Shown here piece by piece: positions 24,528-33,009 of a DNA stretch of 64,000 nt. A program made the translations under genes and the position numbers. The first letter of the stretch is position 1; every line of letters begins with the position of its first letter. Source of the stretch: Spartobacteria bacterium LR76 (GTDB taxonomy: Bacteria > Verrucomicrobiota > Verrucomicrobiia > Chthoniobacterales > Terrimicrobiaceae). The notes under the pieces were generated by a model that was not told the DNA's origin, made no database searches, and saw only the letters and a list, made by a program, of their open reading frames with translations. Where the stretch lies: contig QAYZ01000013.1 in assembly GCA_003054655.1 (NCBI GenBank), forward strand, positions 434,001 through 498,000. Reading direction: 5' to 3'.

Positions 24528-27215
24528 TCAGGGATAAGTTTCGCGGGCCAGAGCGATGCCGCTGCCCTGCTTGGTTTCATCCACATTTCCGGTCTTGTAG
24601 ATGGAGTCGATGTATCCCTTGTAAAGTCGGCCATCCGTGCCCGCGATGCTTTCCACATGCCCGTCGAGGAAGGCCATGTTGACCTTGCCGGAGTGCCTCA
24701 TGGGCATGTACGGATTGGACCCCCAGTTGATCGACCAGCTTTCCCACATCAACGGGGTCTTGGAGTGATCGGAAAAATACAGGTCCATACGGACCGCATT
24801 ATTTCCCGTGTAGCTCAGGTAATTATCCTTCGCGATAAAGTTATAGTTTGCCGTGGTGGTCTCCTTCCGGATGGCCGACATCGGGCACTTTTCAGTCTTC
24901 ACCTCGATATACTTCCCCTTGGAAGTGAAAACATAAGGTCCCGCGCCTCCCTGATAGTACTGCCTCAGCAGGCTGATCCCGGAAAAGTTATGGCCGTTCT
25001 CCGAATCAGGATCGGTCGAGGTTACGCCGCGCGGCAAGGGCAGTCCGTCGCGATCCGCCCGATACTGACTGTAGGCAACTGCCAGGGTTCGAAGGTTCTG
25101 GAGGCAAAGGATGGAAAATCCCTTCTGCCGGAGATTCTGCATCGCAGGCAGGATCAGCGCGGCAAGCAATGCGATCACCGCCACCGCGGCCAGCACCTCC
25201 ATAAGGGTAAAGCCGTTTACCTTGCGAAAGCCGAAGGCGAGACTCCGTCCGTTACTGGCCGACGTCATCCTCATCTTGCACAAACCTAGCACGCCCACGG
25301 CAACCAGCAGCCAAATAGTGGACGGCTCCGGCACTGCCACGACCAGGTTGATCGAATCAGGCCCGTAAACAAGGTAACTGCCGCTGTAGGATTCAAGCCC
25401 GGTGCCAATCGTTAACCCCGAGGACAATCCGCTCGCGGTGAGCGTCGTCCCGCTGTCCGAGAAGAAGGAAAAGAGCGTGTAGGTTCCCTCCGTCAGCCCG
25501 CCGAGATTGGTGAAATTGACGACATTGCCGTTGAGCACCAGATCGCCCAGGGTGTAGTTCCACATCGCCACGGAATCGCTGGTTCCCGGAGCGCCCAGAT
25601 CGAAGGAAAACGCCGCCCCGGACTCGAGGGAAATCACTGCGGCGGATGTGCCAGCACCGTTGAACCGGATCTGGCCGATGCCCTCGCCCGGTGCAAGGGT
25701 GGCACCGGATTTCACCAGCACCGTTCCCGCAGCGCCGGGAGCAATGATACCCGTACCGCCCAGGGTGGCGCCGCTTTCCACCGACACACTGCCCGTGCCG
25801 GTCGCCGACCCGCTCGTATTAGCCACGAGCAACGTCCCGGCGGAAACCACCGTGCCTCCATCATAAGTATTGCCGGTCGATTTGCTCAGCCGCACTTTTC
25901 CGGTGGGAGCCTGGGTCATGTAAACCGCCGCATTTTGATTTGCGGACGCCGCCGTATCGACCTGCCGAAAGGTGCCGTTGACCGTCACTCCCACCGAGTT
26001 CGTGCCATCGTCGAGCAGCGAGGCGAAATCCGTGGTCGCACCCGCGTTCAGCGTGATCAGGTTCACCTGGCCGGCCGCCGCGTCGTTGAGCAGGATGCCC
26101 TCCGACTGCGAGAATGTTGCGGTGCCGGACGTGTGAATGCCGCCGATCGTATCCTTGCCGCCGCCGCTGTTCTGCGTGATGCGGGTCACATTGAACGTCG
26201 TGGCCGTGTTGACCAAAAGATTACCCTGAGCACCCGCCGCCGAGGTCGCTCCTAGCTGGATGCGACCGTTGCTCAGGGTCGGGGTGGACGAAAAGATGTA
26301 GGATGAACTGCCCGATGCCTCTTCCGGCACCAGTTGGAGGCCCTGCGACTGCATGCCCGTGAGGTTGATCGTTCCAAATATCCACGTCCGTGCATTGCCC
26401 CCCACCCGGAGCTGCTGGTTGTTCATGGCTCCGGTGATGCTGCCGGTGAAGGTCGTCGAGAAGTTGTTTGTCGTCGACTTGTAGGAGCCGGAATAAAAGC
26501 CGGTAAAGCCCGTGGGACTGTTGAACACGATGTCATTCGAGATCGTGTCTGCGGTGTAGAAAACCGCTGAAGCACCCTGGATCTTGAGTGTACCAGTTCC
26601 CAATGACCCGTTGTTATAGACGCCGAGGTTGCCGGAGTTAACCGTCACCCCTCCATCGATGCTGTTGCTCGCGTAAAGCCAGACGTGCCCGCCTCCCGTA
26701 ACGGTCAATCCATATGATCCCGCTCCGTCCGAAATGCTGCCTGTCACCTTGAGCGCATTGGCCGTGGGTGTCGATGTGTTGCTCCAGACTGCATCTGCGC
26801 CCAGAAGAATGTTTGGCGCTATGGTCACGGCCGATGTCGTGGTCTTCGTTATCAAACCCGAGGTAAGGGTAATGGTCGGAGACCCTGTTCCGCTGACGAT
26901 CGATATCGCAGTGGATCCATTAAAGGTCAGGGAATTGACCGCATAATCCACACCCCCAAGACTCGGACTGCCCGAGGTGAAGGCTGAGCCAAAGGTGATG
27001 TCATCCACGCTGGCCGGGAGGGTGTTCGTATTCCAGTTATTAGCCGTTCCCCACAGGGCGTTGGCACCTCCGCCATCCCAGGTCACTGAGGAGGCGTTTA
27101 GGGATTGAGCCATTAGCGCAATGATGCATGCAGCCAGAGAAGCTGGCTTAAGCACTGCCGCGACTGGGGATTTCGTCAAACGGCAACGATATGGAGGCGT
27201 TAGGGGAAACTGCAT
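24528..27215 (-). CDS. Fusion: beta-strand-repeat PEP-CTERM protein joined to a type II pseudopilin
   Basis: 895 residues from the ATG at 27215. Residues to about 625 are an exported passenger: signal peptide region, VTWDGGGANALWGTANNWNT opening, and repeats such as VRLSKSTGNTYDGGTVVSAGTLLV. A complete PEP-CTERM follows at about 625-649 (VPEPSTIW, hydrophobic helix, CKMRM). Instead of a stop, the frame continues at Met650 into a full pseudopilin: leader ending VNG, FTLMEVLAAVAVIALLAAL (Glu at +5), and a C-terminal HSGKVNMAFLDGHVES block. It could be a genuine fusion, two genes with internal initiation at 25268, or a lost stop codon. Regulated probably with the divergent LacI gene. Confidence 0.75.
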   Translation of the reverse strand: MQFPLTPPYRCRLTKSPVAAVLKPASLAACIIALMAQSLNASSVTWDGGGANALWGTANNWNTNTLPASVDDITFGSAFTSGSPSLGGVDYAVNSLTFNGSTAISIVSGTGSPTITLTSGLITKTTTSAVTIAPNILLGADAVWSNTSTPTANALKVTGSISDGAGSYGLTVTGGGHVWLYASNSIDGGVTVNSGNLGVYNNGSLGTGTLKIQGASAVFYTADTISNDIVFNSPTGFTGFYSGSYKSTTNNFSTTFTGSITGAMNNQQLRVGGNARTWIFGTINLTGMQSQGLQLVPEEASGSSSYIFSSTPTLSNGRIQLGATSAAGAQGNLLVNTATTFNVTRITQNSGGGKDTIGGIHTSGTATFSQSEGILLNDAAAGQVNLITLNAGATTDFASLLDDGTNSVGVTVNGTFRQVDTAASANQNAAVYMTQAPTGKVRLSKSTGNTYDGGTVVSAGTLLVANTSGSATGTGSVSVESGATLGGTGIIAPGAAGTVLVKSGATLAPGEGIGQIRFNGAGTSAAVISLESGAAFSFDLGAPGTSDSVAMWNYTLGDLVLNGNVVNFTNLGGLTEGTYTLFSFFSDSGTTLTASGLSSGLTIGTGLESYSGSYLVYGPDSINLVVAVPEPSTIWLLVAVGVLGLCKMRMTSASNGRSLAFGFRKVNGFTLMEVLAAVAVIALLAALILPAMQNLRQKGFSILCLQNLRTLAVAYSQYRADRDGLPLPRGVTSTDPDSENGHNFSGISLLRQYYQGGAGPYVFTSKGKYIEVKTEKCPMSAIRKETTTANYNFIAKDNYLSYTGNNAVRMDLYFSDHSKTPLMWESWSINWGSNPYMPMRHSGKVNMAFLDGHVESIAGTDGRLYKGYIDSIYKTGNVDETKQGSGIALARETYP

Positions 27216-27261
27216 GGGGCGAGTCTCCCGGCAAACAAAGGACTTGGCAAACAGCGCATCA

Positions 27262-27283
27262 CGCATCACGATGCGTAACGCAT
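27262..27283. promoter_or_regulatory. Overlapping palindromes at the LacI start, probable operators
   Basis: CGCATCACGATGCG (27262-27275) and ATGCGTAACGCAT (27271-27283) overlap each other and the second runs into the ATG of the LacI-family gene. They sit in the 66-base divergent gap between that gene and the PEP-CTERM/pseudopilin gene, so one repressor could control both directions. Confidence 0.5.
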
Positions 27284-28301
27284 GCCTAACCAACGGGCCA
27301 TCGCCAGGGCATTGGGGATCAACCAATCCACCGTCTCGCGCGCCTTGCGCGGGGACCGATCCATCCCGGCGGAGACGAGGGCGCTGATCGAGGCGGAGGT
27401 GGAAAAGCAGGCTTACCGGCCCAATGCTTATGTTTCCTCGTTAATGAATCAGATCCGCGCGGGGCGTCCCCTGCGGGATAGAAGCTGCGTCGCCCTGCTG
27501 ATCGATGCCGCCGCTCCGGACGATTGGCCCACCCTCCATGTCTACCAGGAGTACCGGCAGGGCATTCTCCAGCGCGCCGACGAACTGGGCTTTTACACGG
27601 AGACTTTCTGCCTGCACGCTCCAAAGATGTCCCCGAGCCGCATCGACTCGATCCTTTTCTCCCGCGGCATCAAGGCGATTATATTGACCGCTCCCTTCCT
27701 GTCCCTGAAACAGAGGATTTCCTTCCAGTGGGAGCGCTATGCCAGCGCGACCACCGGCTATTCCTGGCCGATCGCGACAGACCGGGTGGCGCACGACCAC
27801 CATGCCAACGTAATGCTGGCCTATCGCAGCCTGATTGCCCGCGGTTACCGGAGAATCAGCCTTTGCCTGCCCCGGCACAATCTCTCGGACCAGCCCTCCC
27901 GATGGCTGGGAGGCTTCGCCCAGTGCGAGCACGAATATTTTGGAGGGCAGCGCACGCCGGTCTTTTACGGAAACCCCGACGACACCTCATCGCAGGATTT
28001 TCTAAAATGGCTCAAGCAAACGCGGCCCGAGGCACTCCTCACCCTCATCGGCCATGAGATGGTCTGGCTGGATGCGCTGAAGATCAAAGTCCCCGACAAG
28101 CTCTCCCTCGTCTGTCTGGTTCGTCCCACGGAGCCATTCTACGCCGGTGTCGACGAGCCCAATGTGGAGCTGGGGCGCATGACCCTGGAAACCGTCGCCT
28201 CAAAGATTCTGCACAACCAGTCTGGCCTGCCGGAGAATCCCCGCCTCACCCTCATCTCCGGAACCTGGCGCGATGGCGCATCCTGCCCGGCCCGGCGCTA
28301 G
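27282..28301 (+). CDS. LacI-family transcriptional regulator
   Basis: 339 residues. N-terminal LacI helix-turn-helix: NQRAIARALGINQSTVSRALRGDRSIPAETRALIE, followed by a YRPNAYVSSLMNQIR hinge. The sensor domain is a periplasmic-binding-like fold (VALLIDAAAPDD, QGILQRADELGFYTE, GIKAIILTAP). It is divergent from the fusion gene, overlaps probable operators at its own start, and converges with an alpha/beta hydrolase (4-base overlap at the stops). Likely controls its divergent neighbour and possibly the fucosidase downstream; inducer unknown. Confidence 0.9.
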   Translation: MPNQRAIARALGINQSTVSRALRGDRSIPAETRALIEAEVEKQAYRPNAYVSSLMNQIRAGRPLRDRSCVALLIDAAAPDDWPTLHVYQEYRQGILQRADELGFYTETFCLHAPKMSPSRIDSILFSRGIKAIILTAPFLSLKQRISFQWERYASATTGYSWPIATDRVAHDHHANVMLAYRSLIARGYRRISLCLPRHNLSDQPSRWLGGFAQCEHEYFGGQRTPVFYGNPDDTSSQDFLKWLKQTRPEALLTLIGHEMVWLDALKIKVPDKLSLVCLVRPTEPFYAGVDEPNVELGRMTLETVASKILHNQSGLPENPRLTLISGTWRDGASCPARR

Positions 28302-29059
28302 TCGCGGGCGCGGGCGATCACCCAGTCGGCCAGTTCCTCCGGGTTCTCTGGACCGTGAGGATGGTGAAGGGCTCCCGGCTTGAGGAAGGTCTGGATGGAA
28401 CCGCCGAGAGTCCGGACGCGCTCGATCATCGCCCCGGTGTTTTCATCCCAAGGCACCACCTCATCAGCATCCCCATAGACATGCACGAGCGGGATTCCCT
28501 CCCGCACGATGGCCTCCACCTGGTCGAGCGGATTTCCCCTCCAGGACAGCGCCTCGTCCTCGGTGGCAAATCCATAGCATCGCAACAGAGCAGCCCAGTC
28601 CTCCGCACTCCCTGGTCCCGAGCCGCGCCCGCCCGGCCAGCTTTTGAAATCGCACACCGGATTGTCCGCATAGATCAGCCCGACTTTCTCCGGGTTCCGC
28701 GCCGCCCAGTTGTAAACATACAGCCCTCCTCGGCTCAGGCCCTCCAGCACGGGACGCCGATGAAACCCGTATTCGCCGGTGAGTTTTTCGTAAAAAAGAT
28801 CGAATCGGTCCATCGCCGAAGGACATCCGAACGTATTGCCGACATTCATGTAGGCCAGCCACCATCCGCGCCCGAGCATTTCGAGATCAAAGGCGGGAAA
28901 GGCATCAAAAAATTCCGCCCTCCAGACCCAGCGTCGTCCCGGCGCAGAATCGCGAGGCTCGATCAGAGTGACGGCGGTTTCATCGAGCTGAAAATCGTGG
29001 CGACGATAACCGCGATAAGTATTGGCAGGGAAAGCGGGCAGGGAGGATTCGGCACTCAT
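28298..29059 (-). CDS. Alpha/beta hydrolase (esterase-like)
   Basis: 253 residues, no signal peptide. The nucleophile elbow is LEGLSRGGLYVYNWA (Ser in GLSRG), the acid is likely Asp in VYGDADEVVPWDENT, and the His is in GALHHPHGPENP. The order and spacing fit a full alpha/beta-hydrolase triad of the type found among sialate/xylan acetylesterases and related carbohydrate esterases. It is transcribed divergently from the fucosidase gene across 132 bases, so deacylation of sugars in the same pathway is plausible. Confidence 0.75.
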   Translation of the reverse strand: MSAESSLPAFPANTYRGYRRHDFQLDETAVTLIEPRDSAPGRRWVWRAEFFDAFPAFDLEMLGRGWWLAYMNVGNTFGCPSAMDRFDLFYEKLTGEYGFHRRPVLEGLSRGGLYVYNWAARNPEKVGLIYADNPVCDFKSWPGGRGSGPGSAEDWAALLRCYGFATEDEALSWRGNPLDQVEAIVREGIPLVHVYGDADEVVPWDENTGAMIERVRTLGGSIQTFLKPGALHHPHGPENPEELADWVIARARD

Positions 29060-29191
29060 GACAGGCGGTATCTAAGAGGGATATTTCATAAGAAGTTCAC
29101 GAATTATTTTTCAATTCCTTGGGATTTCGCCATAGATCACTCCCTTATCGCGCTGCCCGAAAAGGCCGTAAAAGCACACCAGACTCTCTCC

Positions 29192-30439
29192 ATGAAATCC
29201 CCGACAACTCCTTCTCACTTCAGTTGGTTCAACGAATCCCGCTACGGGATGTTCATCCATTGGGGCGCATATGCAGTCGCCGCCCGCGGCGAATGGGTGC
29301 GCAACCGCGAGCGCATCTCGCGGGAGGATTATCAGCGCCTTTACGTGGAGAATTTCCATGCGGAAAACTACAATCCGAAAGCCTGGGCGGAACTCGCCAA
29401 AGAGGCGGGCATGGGCTACGCGGTGCTCACCGCCCGGCATCATGACGGGTTCGCCCTTTGGCCCACGCAGCAAAGTGATTTCCACGCCGGGCACCTCGGT
29501 CCGAAACGCGACCTCGTCGGCGAGTTCGTCGAGGCGTTTCGCTCTGCCGGCCTGAAGGTCGGCCTGTACTATTCTCCCGCCGACTGGTCGCACCCGGACT
29601 ACCCGGGCGCGTATTTCCGCGACTGGCCCGGAGTGAACGACTGGGCCAGCGAGGAGGCCCGCCAGCGCTTCATCGCCTACTATCGCGCCCAGCTCGTCGA
29701 GCTGATGACCAACTACGGCAAGATCGACTACCTCTGGTACGACGGCTGCATCCCGGACAATCTGCAAAGCCCGGAGGTCAACGAACATCTCCTCCAGATC
29801 CAGCCGCATCTCCTGATCAACGAACGAAATGGCGCTCCCTCGCATGTCGTGATCTGCGAGCAGGCCATACGCCCGCCCGCGCAAGACACCTTGTGGGAAG
29901 CCTGTATGACGCTGAATGACAACTGGGGCTGGCATGCTGGCGACACCCAGTGGAAGAATGCCAAGGAAGTCATCAAGATGCTCTGCGAGACCGCCACGGG
30001 CGGGGGCAACCTCCTGCTCAATGTCGGCCCAAAGCCGGACGGAACGATCCCGGAGGAATCCGCCGTCATCCTGAAGGAGGCCGGTGCCTGGCTCCGCCGC
30101 AACCGCGAGTCGATCCGCAATACCGACCGCTCCGCCTTTGCCTGGAACAACTGGGGGCGCGTCACCGTGCGTGGCAGCCAGGTCTTCCTGCACCTCCGCA
30201 ACAGCACTGGCACCGACCTTTGCTGGGCGGAACCGAAGAACAAGGTGCTTTCCGCTAAGTGGCTCGCCACCGGGGAAGCGATCGAGTTCGAGCAGGATGC
30301 CGAGCGCATCATCTTGCGAAATCTCCCCCTGCCTCTGCCCGACTCCATCGCGACCACCATCGTCCTCGACCTCGAGGGAACTCCCGAGCCAATCACCCAA
30401 ACGACAACCTTCTGGATTCCAGGCGAGCCCGCCCACTAA
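29192..30439 (+). CDS. GH29 alpha-L-fucosidase
   Basis: 415 residues from the ATG at 29192; the frame is open far upstream but that region is antisense to the hydrolase gene. Family landmarks: RYGMFIHWGAYAV, AVLTARHHDGFALWPT, VGLYYSPADW, the nucleophile Asp in IDYLWYDG, and GGNLLLNVGPKPDGTIP. GH29 enzymes release L-fucose with retention. No signal peptide, so it probably acts in the cytoplasm on imported oligosaccharides. It is followed by a GH31 glycosidase with its own promoter. Confidence 0.92.
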   Translation: MKSPTTPSHFSWFNESRYGMFIHWGAYAVAARGEWVRNRERISREDYQRLYVENFHAENYNPKAWAELAKEAGMGYAVLTARHHDGFALWPTQQSDFHAGHLGPKRDLVGEFVEAFRSAGLKVGLYYSPADWSHPDYPGAYFRDWPGVNDWASEEARQRFIAYYRAQLVELMTNYGKIDYLWYDGCIPDNLQSPEVNEHLLQIQPHLLINERNGAPSHVVICEQAIRPPAQDTLWEACMTLNDNWGWHAGDTQWKNAKEVIKMLCETATGGGNLLLNVGPKPDGTIPEESAVILKEAGAWLRRNRESIRNTDRSAFAWNNWGRVTVRGSQVFLHLRNSTGTDLCWAEPKNKVLSAKWLATGEAIEFEQDAERIILRNLPLPLPDSIATTIVLDLEGTPEPITQTTTFWIPGEPAH

Positions 30440-30513
30440 AATTCCCGTTCCGCCGAGGAGAAATCCCAATGAACCGTAATATCTTCTTGGCGAAGCGGTC
30501 CTTTAAGTGAAAA

Positions 30514-30546
30514 TTGCCCTGACTAAAAGTATAGCAATTATGCTAT
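30514..30546 (+). promoter_or_regulatory. Candidate promoter/operator of the GH31 gene
   Basis: A -35-like TTGCCC is followed by ATAGCAATTATGCTAT (30531-30546), an inverted repeat with ATAGCA/TGCTAT arms that overlaps the probable -10 (TATGCT). It lies 28 bases before the GH31 start. The overlap of palindrome and -10 suggests repression. Confidence 0.4.
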
Positions 30547-30573
30547 CTTTTATCCAGACACACTTTCTCGATC

Positions 30574-32946
30574 ATGCACTTCCATAAATACCCCTATATT
30601 TCGAATTTCGAGTTTGCCTCGTCCGATTCCAAAGGAAACCTCCAGACCAGCCTCGGCTCGTTCAATCTCAAAGTCCGCGCCTCTCAAGGCGGCATCTTTC
30701 ACCTCGGCGTCTCTGGCAAAGGGTGGAAGGTCAATGATTCACAGGCGGAGTTGAATTTTCAACCCGACAGCACAACGGGCGGCCCCAAGCTTGAAATCAA
30801 AAGCAACCGCCTCGTCCTGCGCGACTCCGATGGCGAGGTGCTGCTCGAGTCAGCTCCCAAGCGTTTGTTCGGCCAGTGCGGTGAAGCTTCGATCTTCGAA
30901 TTCGTGAAGGAGAAGGGAGATGCCTTCTACGGTATGGGCGAAAAGTGGACCGGGTTGGAACACTCGGAAAAGACCACGAAATTCTGGAATACTGATGTCT
31001 GGGGCGACTTCAACGCGGAGGCCTACATCAATGGCAAACCGGCCCCCGATCCCGTCTACGTTTCCATCCCGTATCTCATCATTCGCCGCCGCAACCGCTA
31101 CATTGGCCTGCTGCTGGACAACCCGCATTCCACGTTCATTTCCACCGGGTTCAAGGTGGCGATCGCCGAGCAGATGGACGTGGATGCCGGCGCAGAGGCT
31201 CTGGCTGAGGAGTTGCTTACGGCGATGCCCGATGGTCGCATCCATCTCGGGGCGGAATCCGGCCAGCCCAATCTCTTCATCCTTGTCGGGCCGACCCTGC
31301 CGGAGCTGACCCGCAAGTTTCAAAACCTCGTGGGCACCACACCGCGTCCGCCGGCCTGGGCGCTCGGCTATCACCAGTGCCGCTGGGGATATGAATCGGC
31401 ACGCGACCTCCTCGATCTCGACGCCAATTTCACCAAGCACGAGATTCCAGCCGACGGTCTCTGGCTCGATATTGACTACATGCGCGGCTATCGCGTCTTC
31501 ACTTTCGACGAAAAGCATTTCCCCGATCCCTCGGCAGCGATCGCCAAGCTGAATGCCAAGGGCCGCAAGGTCATTCCCATCATCGACCCGGGCGTGAAAT
31601 GGGAAAAGGGCTACGACGTCTACGAGCGCGGCAGAAAAGCCGACGCTTATTGCAAGAACCCGCAGGGTCTCGAGTACATCGGTCTCGTCTGGCCGGGGCA
31701 GACCGTGTTCCCCGATTTCTCGCTTCCGTCTGCTCGCGCATGGTGGTCGAAGGAAGTCGCCAGCTTCGCCAGCCCCGGCATCCATGGCGCATGGCTCGAC
31801 ATGAACGACCCGTCTACCGGGCCGGCCGATAACGAGCAGATGTGCTTCGACCATGGCAAAAAAGGCCACGAGACCTATCACAACCAGTATGCCTTTGGCA
31901 TGGCACAGGCCTCGCGCGAGGGTTTTCTCAAGGCGCATCCTGACCAGCGCCCCTTCCTGCTTTGCCGCTCCGGGTCGACAGGTTCCGGACGCCACACCGC
32001 CATCTGGACTGGTGACAACTACAGCAACTATCACCATCTCAAAAGCTGCATCTCCACCACGCTGAATCTCGCCCTTTCCGGCATTCCGTTCAACGGCCCC
32101 GACGCCGCTGGCTTCGGCGGCGACACAACGCCCGAGCTGATTCAGGACTGGTACAAGGCCGGGTTCCTGTTCCCCGTCATGCGCAACCACAGCATGAAGG
32201 ACACACGCAAGCAGGAGCCATGGATGTTTGGCTCCTCGGTGTTGAAGGTACTGCGCAAGTACGTCCGTCTGCGCTATCGCCTGCGCCCCTATCTTTACCA
32301 GCTCTTCATCGGCAATGAGCTTGAGGGCGAGGCGATCCTGCGACCGCTCTTCTACGACTTTGCGGACTCCAAGGCGCTGCCCCTCGGCAAGATCGACGAC
32401 CAGTTCCTCGTCGGCCCCTCGATCCTCCAGGCACCCTTCGTCCAGGAAAAGCAGGCCGAGCGGGAAGTCGTCCTGCCGGGCCGCACCCGATGGTTTGACA
32501 TTTCCACGGGCCAGTGGATCGACGGCAACCGTCGTATCACCGTGAAGGCCGACCGCGAAAACACGCCGCTCTACATCCGCGACGCCTCGATCCTCCCGCT
32601 CGCCCGCCTCGCTTCGGCGGACAACGCCTTCGATGGCAGCAAGGTCGACTTCCACGTCTTCCTCTCCCGCACTGGCAGCGCCGGCACCGAGTATGAGTTT
32701 GATGACGGCCTCTCCTTTGCCTATGCCAAGGGTGCCTATACCCGCGTGGCCGTCGAAGCCAAGCGGAGCCGCAACACCCTCCGCATCTCGACGGAGACCC
32801 TGCACGACGGAGCTGGCGTTCCGGACTTCACCGTGACGACGACATCCGATGTCGCTGCCGTCGAAATCAACGGCAAGGCCGCCCGCAAGGTGAAGGCCCA
32901 GGGCGTTCCGCTCGGCAACTACAAGACCCAGACCTGGGCGCTCTAG
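30574..32946 (+). CDS. GH31 alpha-glucosidase/alpha-xylosidase-type glycosidase
   Basis: 790 residues without a signal peptide. Galactose-mutarotase-like N-domain with the typical FYGMGEKWTGLEH segment, then the catalytic barrel: GYHQCRWGYES, ADGLWLDIDYMRGY, nucleophile Asp in HGAWLDMNDPS, acid/base Asp in TAIWTGDNYS, and GIPFNGPDAAGFGG. A beta-sandwich C-domain follows. These motifs are those of GH31 alpha-glucosidases; alpha-xylosidase or other specificity cannot be excluded. It is a single gene closed by a strong terminator, with its own candidate palindromic promoter. Confidence 0.92.
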   Translation: MHFHKYPYISNFEFASSDSKGNLQTSLGSFNLKVRASQGGIFHLGVSGKGWKVNDSQAELNFQPDSTTGGPKLEIKSNRLVLRDSDGEVLLESAPKRLFGQCGEASIFEFVKEKGDAFYGMGEKWTGLEHSEKTTKFWNTDVWGDFNAEAYINGKPAPDPVYVSIPYLIIRRRNRYIGLLLDNPHSTFISTGFKVAIAEQMDVDAGAEALAEELLTAMPDGRIHLGAESGQPNLFILVGPTLPELTRKFQNLVGTTPRPPAWALGYHQCRWGYESARDLLDLDANFTKHEIPADGLWLDIDYMRGYRVFTFDEKHFPDPSAAIAKLNAKGRKVIPIIDPGVKWEKGYDVYERGRKADAYCKNPQGLEYIGLVWPGQTVFPDFSLPSARAWWSKEVASFASPGIHGAWLDMNDPSTGPADNEQMCFDHGKKGHETYHNQYAFGMAQASREGFLKAHPDQRPFLLCRSGSTGSGRHTAIWTGDNYSNYHHLKSCISTTLNLALSGIPFNGPDAAGFGGDTTPELIQDWYKAGFLFPVMRNHSMKDTRKQEPWMFGSSVLKVLRKYVRLRYRLRPYLYQLFIGNELEGEAILRPLFYDFADSKALPLGKIDDQFLVGPSILQAPFVQEKQAEREVVLPGRTRWFDISTGQWIDGNRRITVKADRENTPLYIRDASILPLARLASADNAFDGSKVDFHVFLSRTGSAGTEYEFDDGLSFAYAKGAYTRVAVEAKRSRNTLRISTETLHDGAGVPDFTVTTTSDVAAVEINGKAARKVKAQGVPLGNYKTQTWAL

Positions 32947-32966
32947 GCCCGACATCATTCCGCGAA

Positions 32967-33003
32967 AAACCCGGGCCGGGAATCGCATCCCCCGCCCGGG
33001 TTT
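32967..33003. terminator. Bidirectional intrinsic terminator
   Basis: AAACCCGGGC / GCCCGGGTTT, 10-bp perfect stem with a 17-base loop, between the convergent GH31 gene and the FAD oxidoreductase gene. A and T runs flank both sides, though they are short. Confidence 0.7.
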
Positions 33004-33009
33004 CCAGTT

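Noticed and set aside
28355-29191. A 279-residue N-terminal extension of the GH29 fucosidase
   Set aside because: It is antisense to the alpha/beta hydrolase gene and has no GH29 features; the family motif SHFSWFNESRYGMFIHWG begins right after the ATG at 29192.
30850-32988. A 712-codon open frame on the minus strand
   Set aside because: Fully antisense to the GH31 gene with all catalytic motifs on the plus strand; no recognisable domain in the antisense product.
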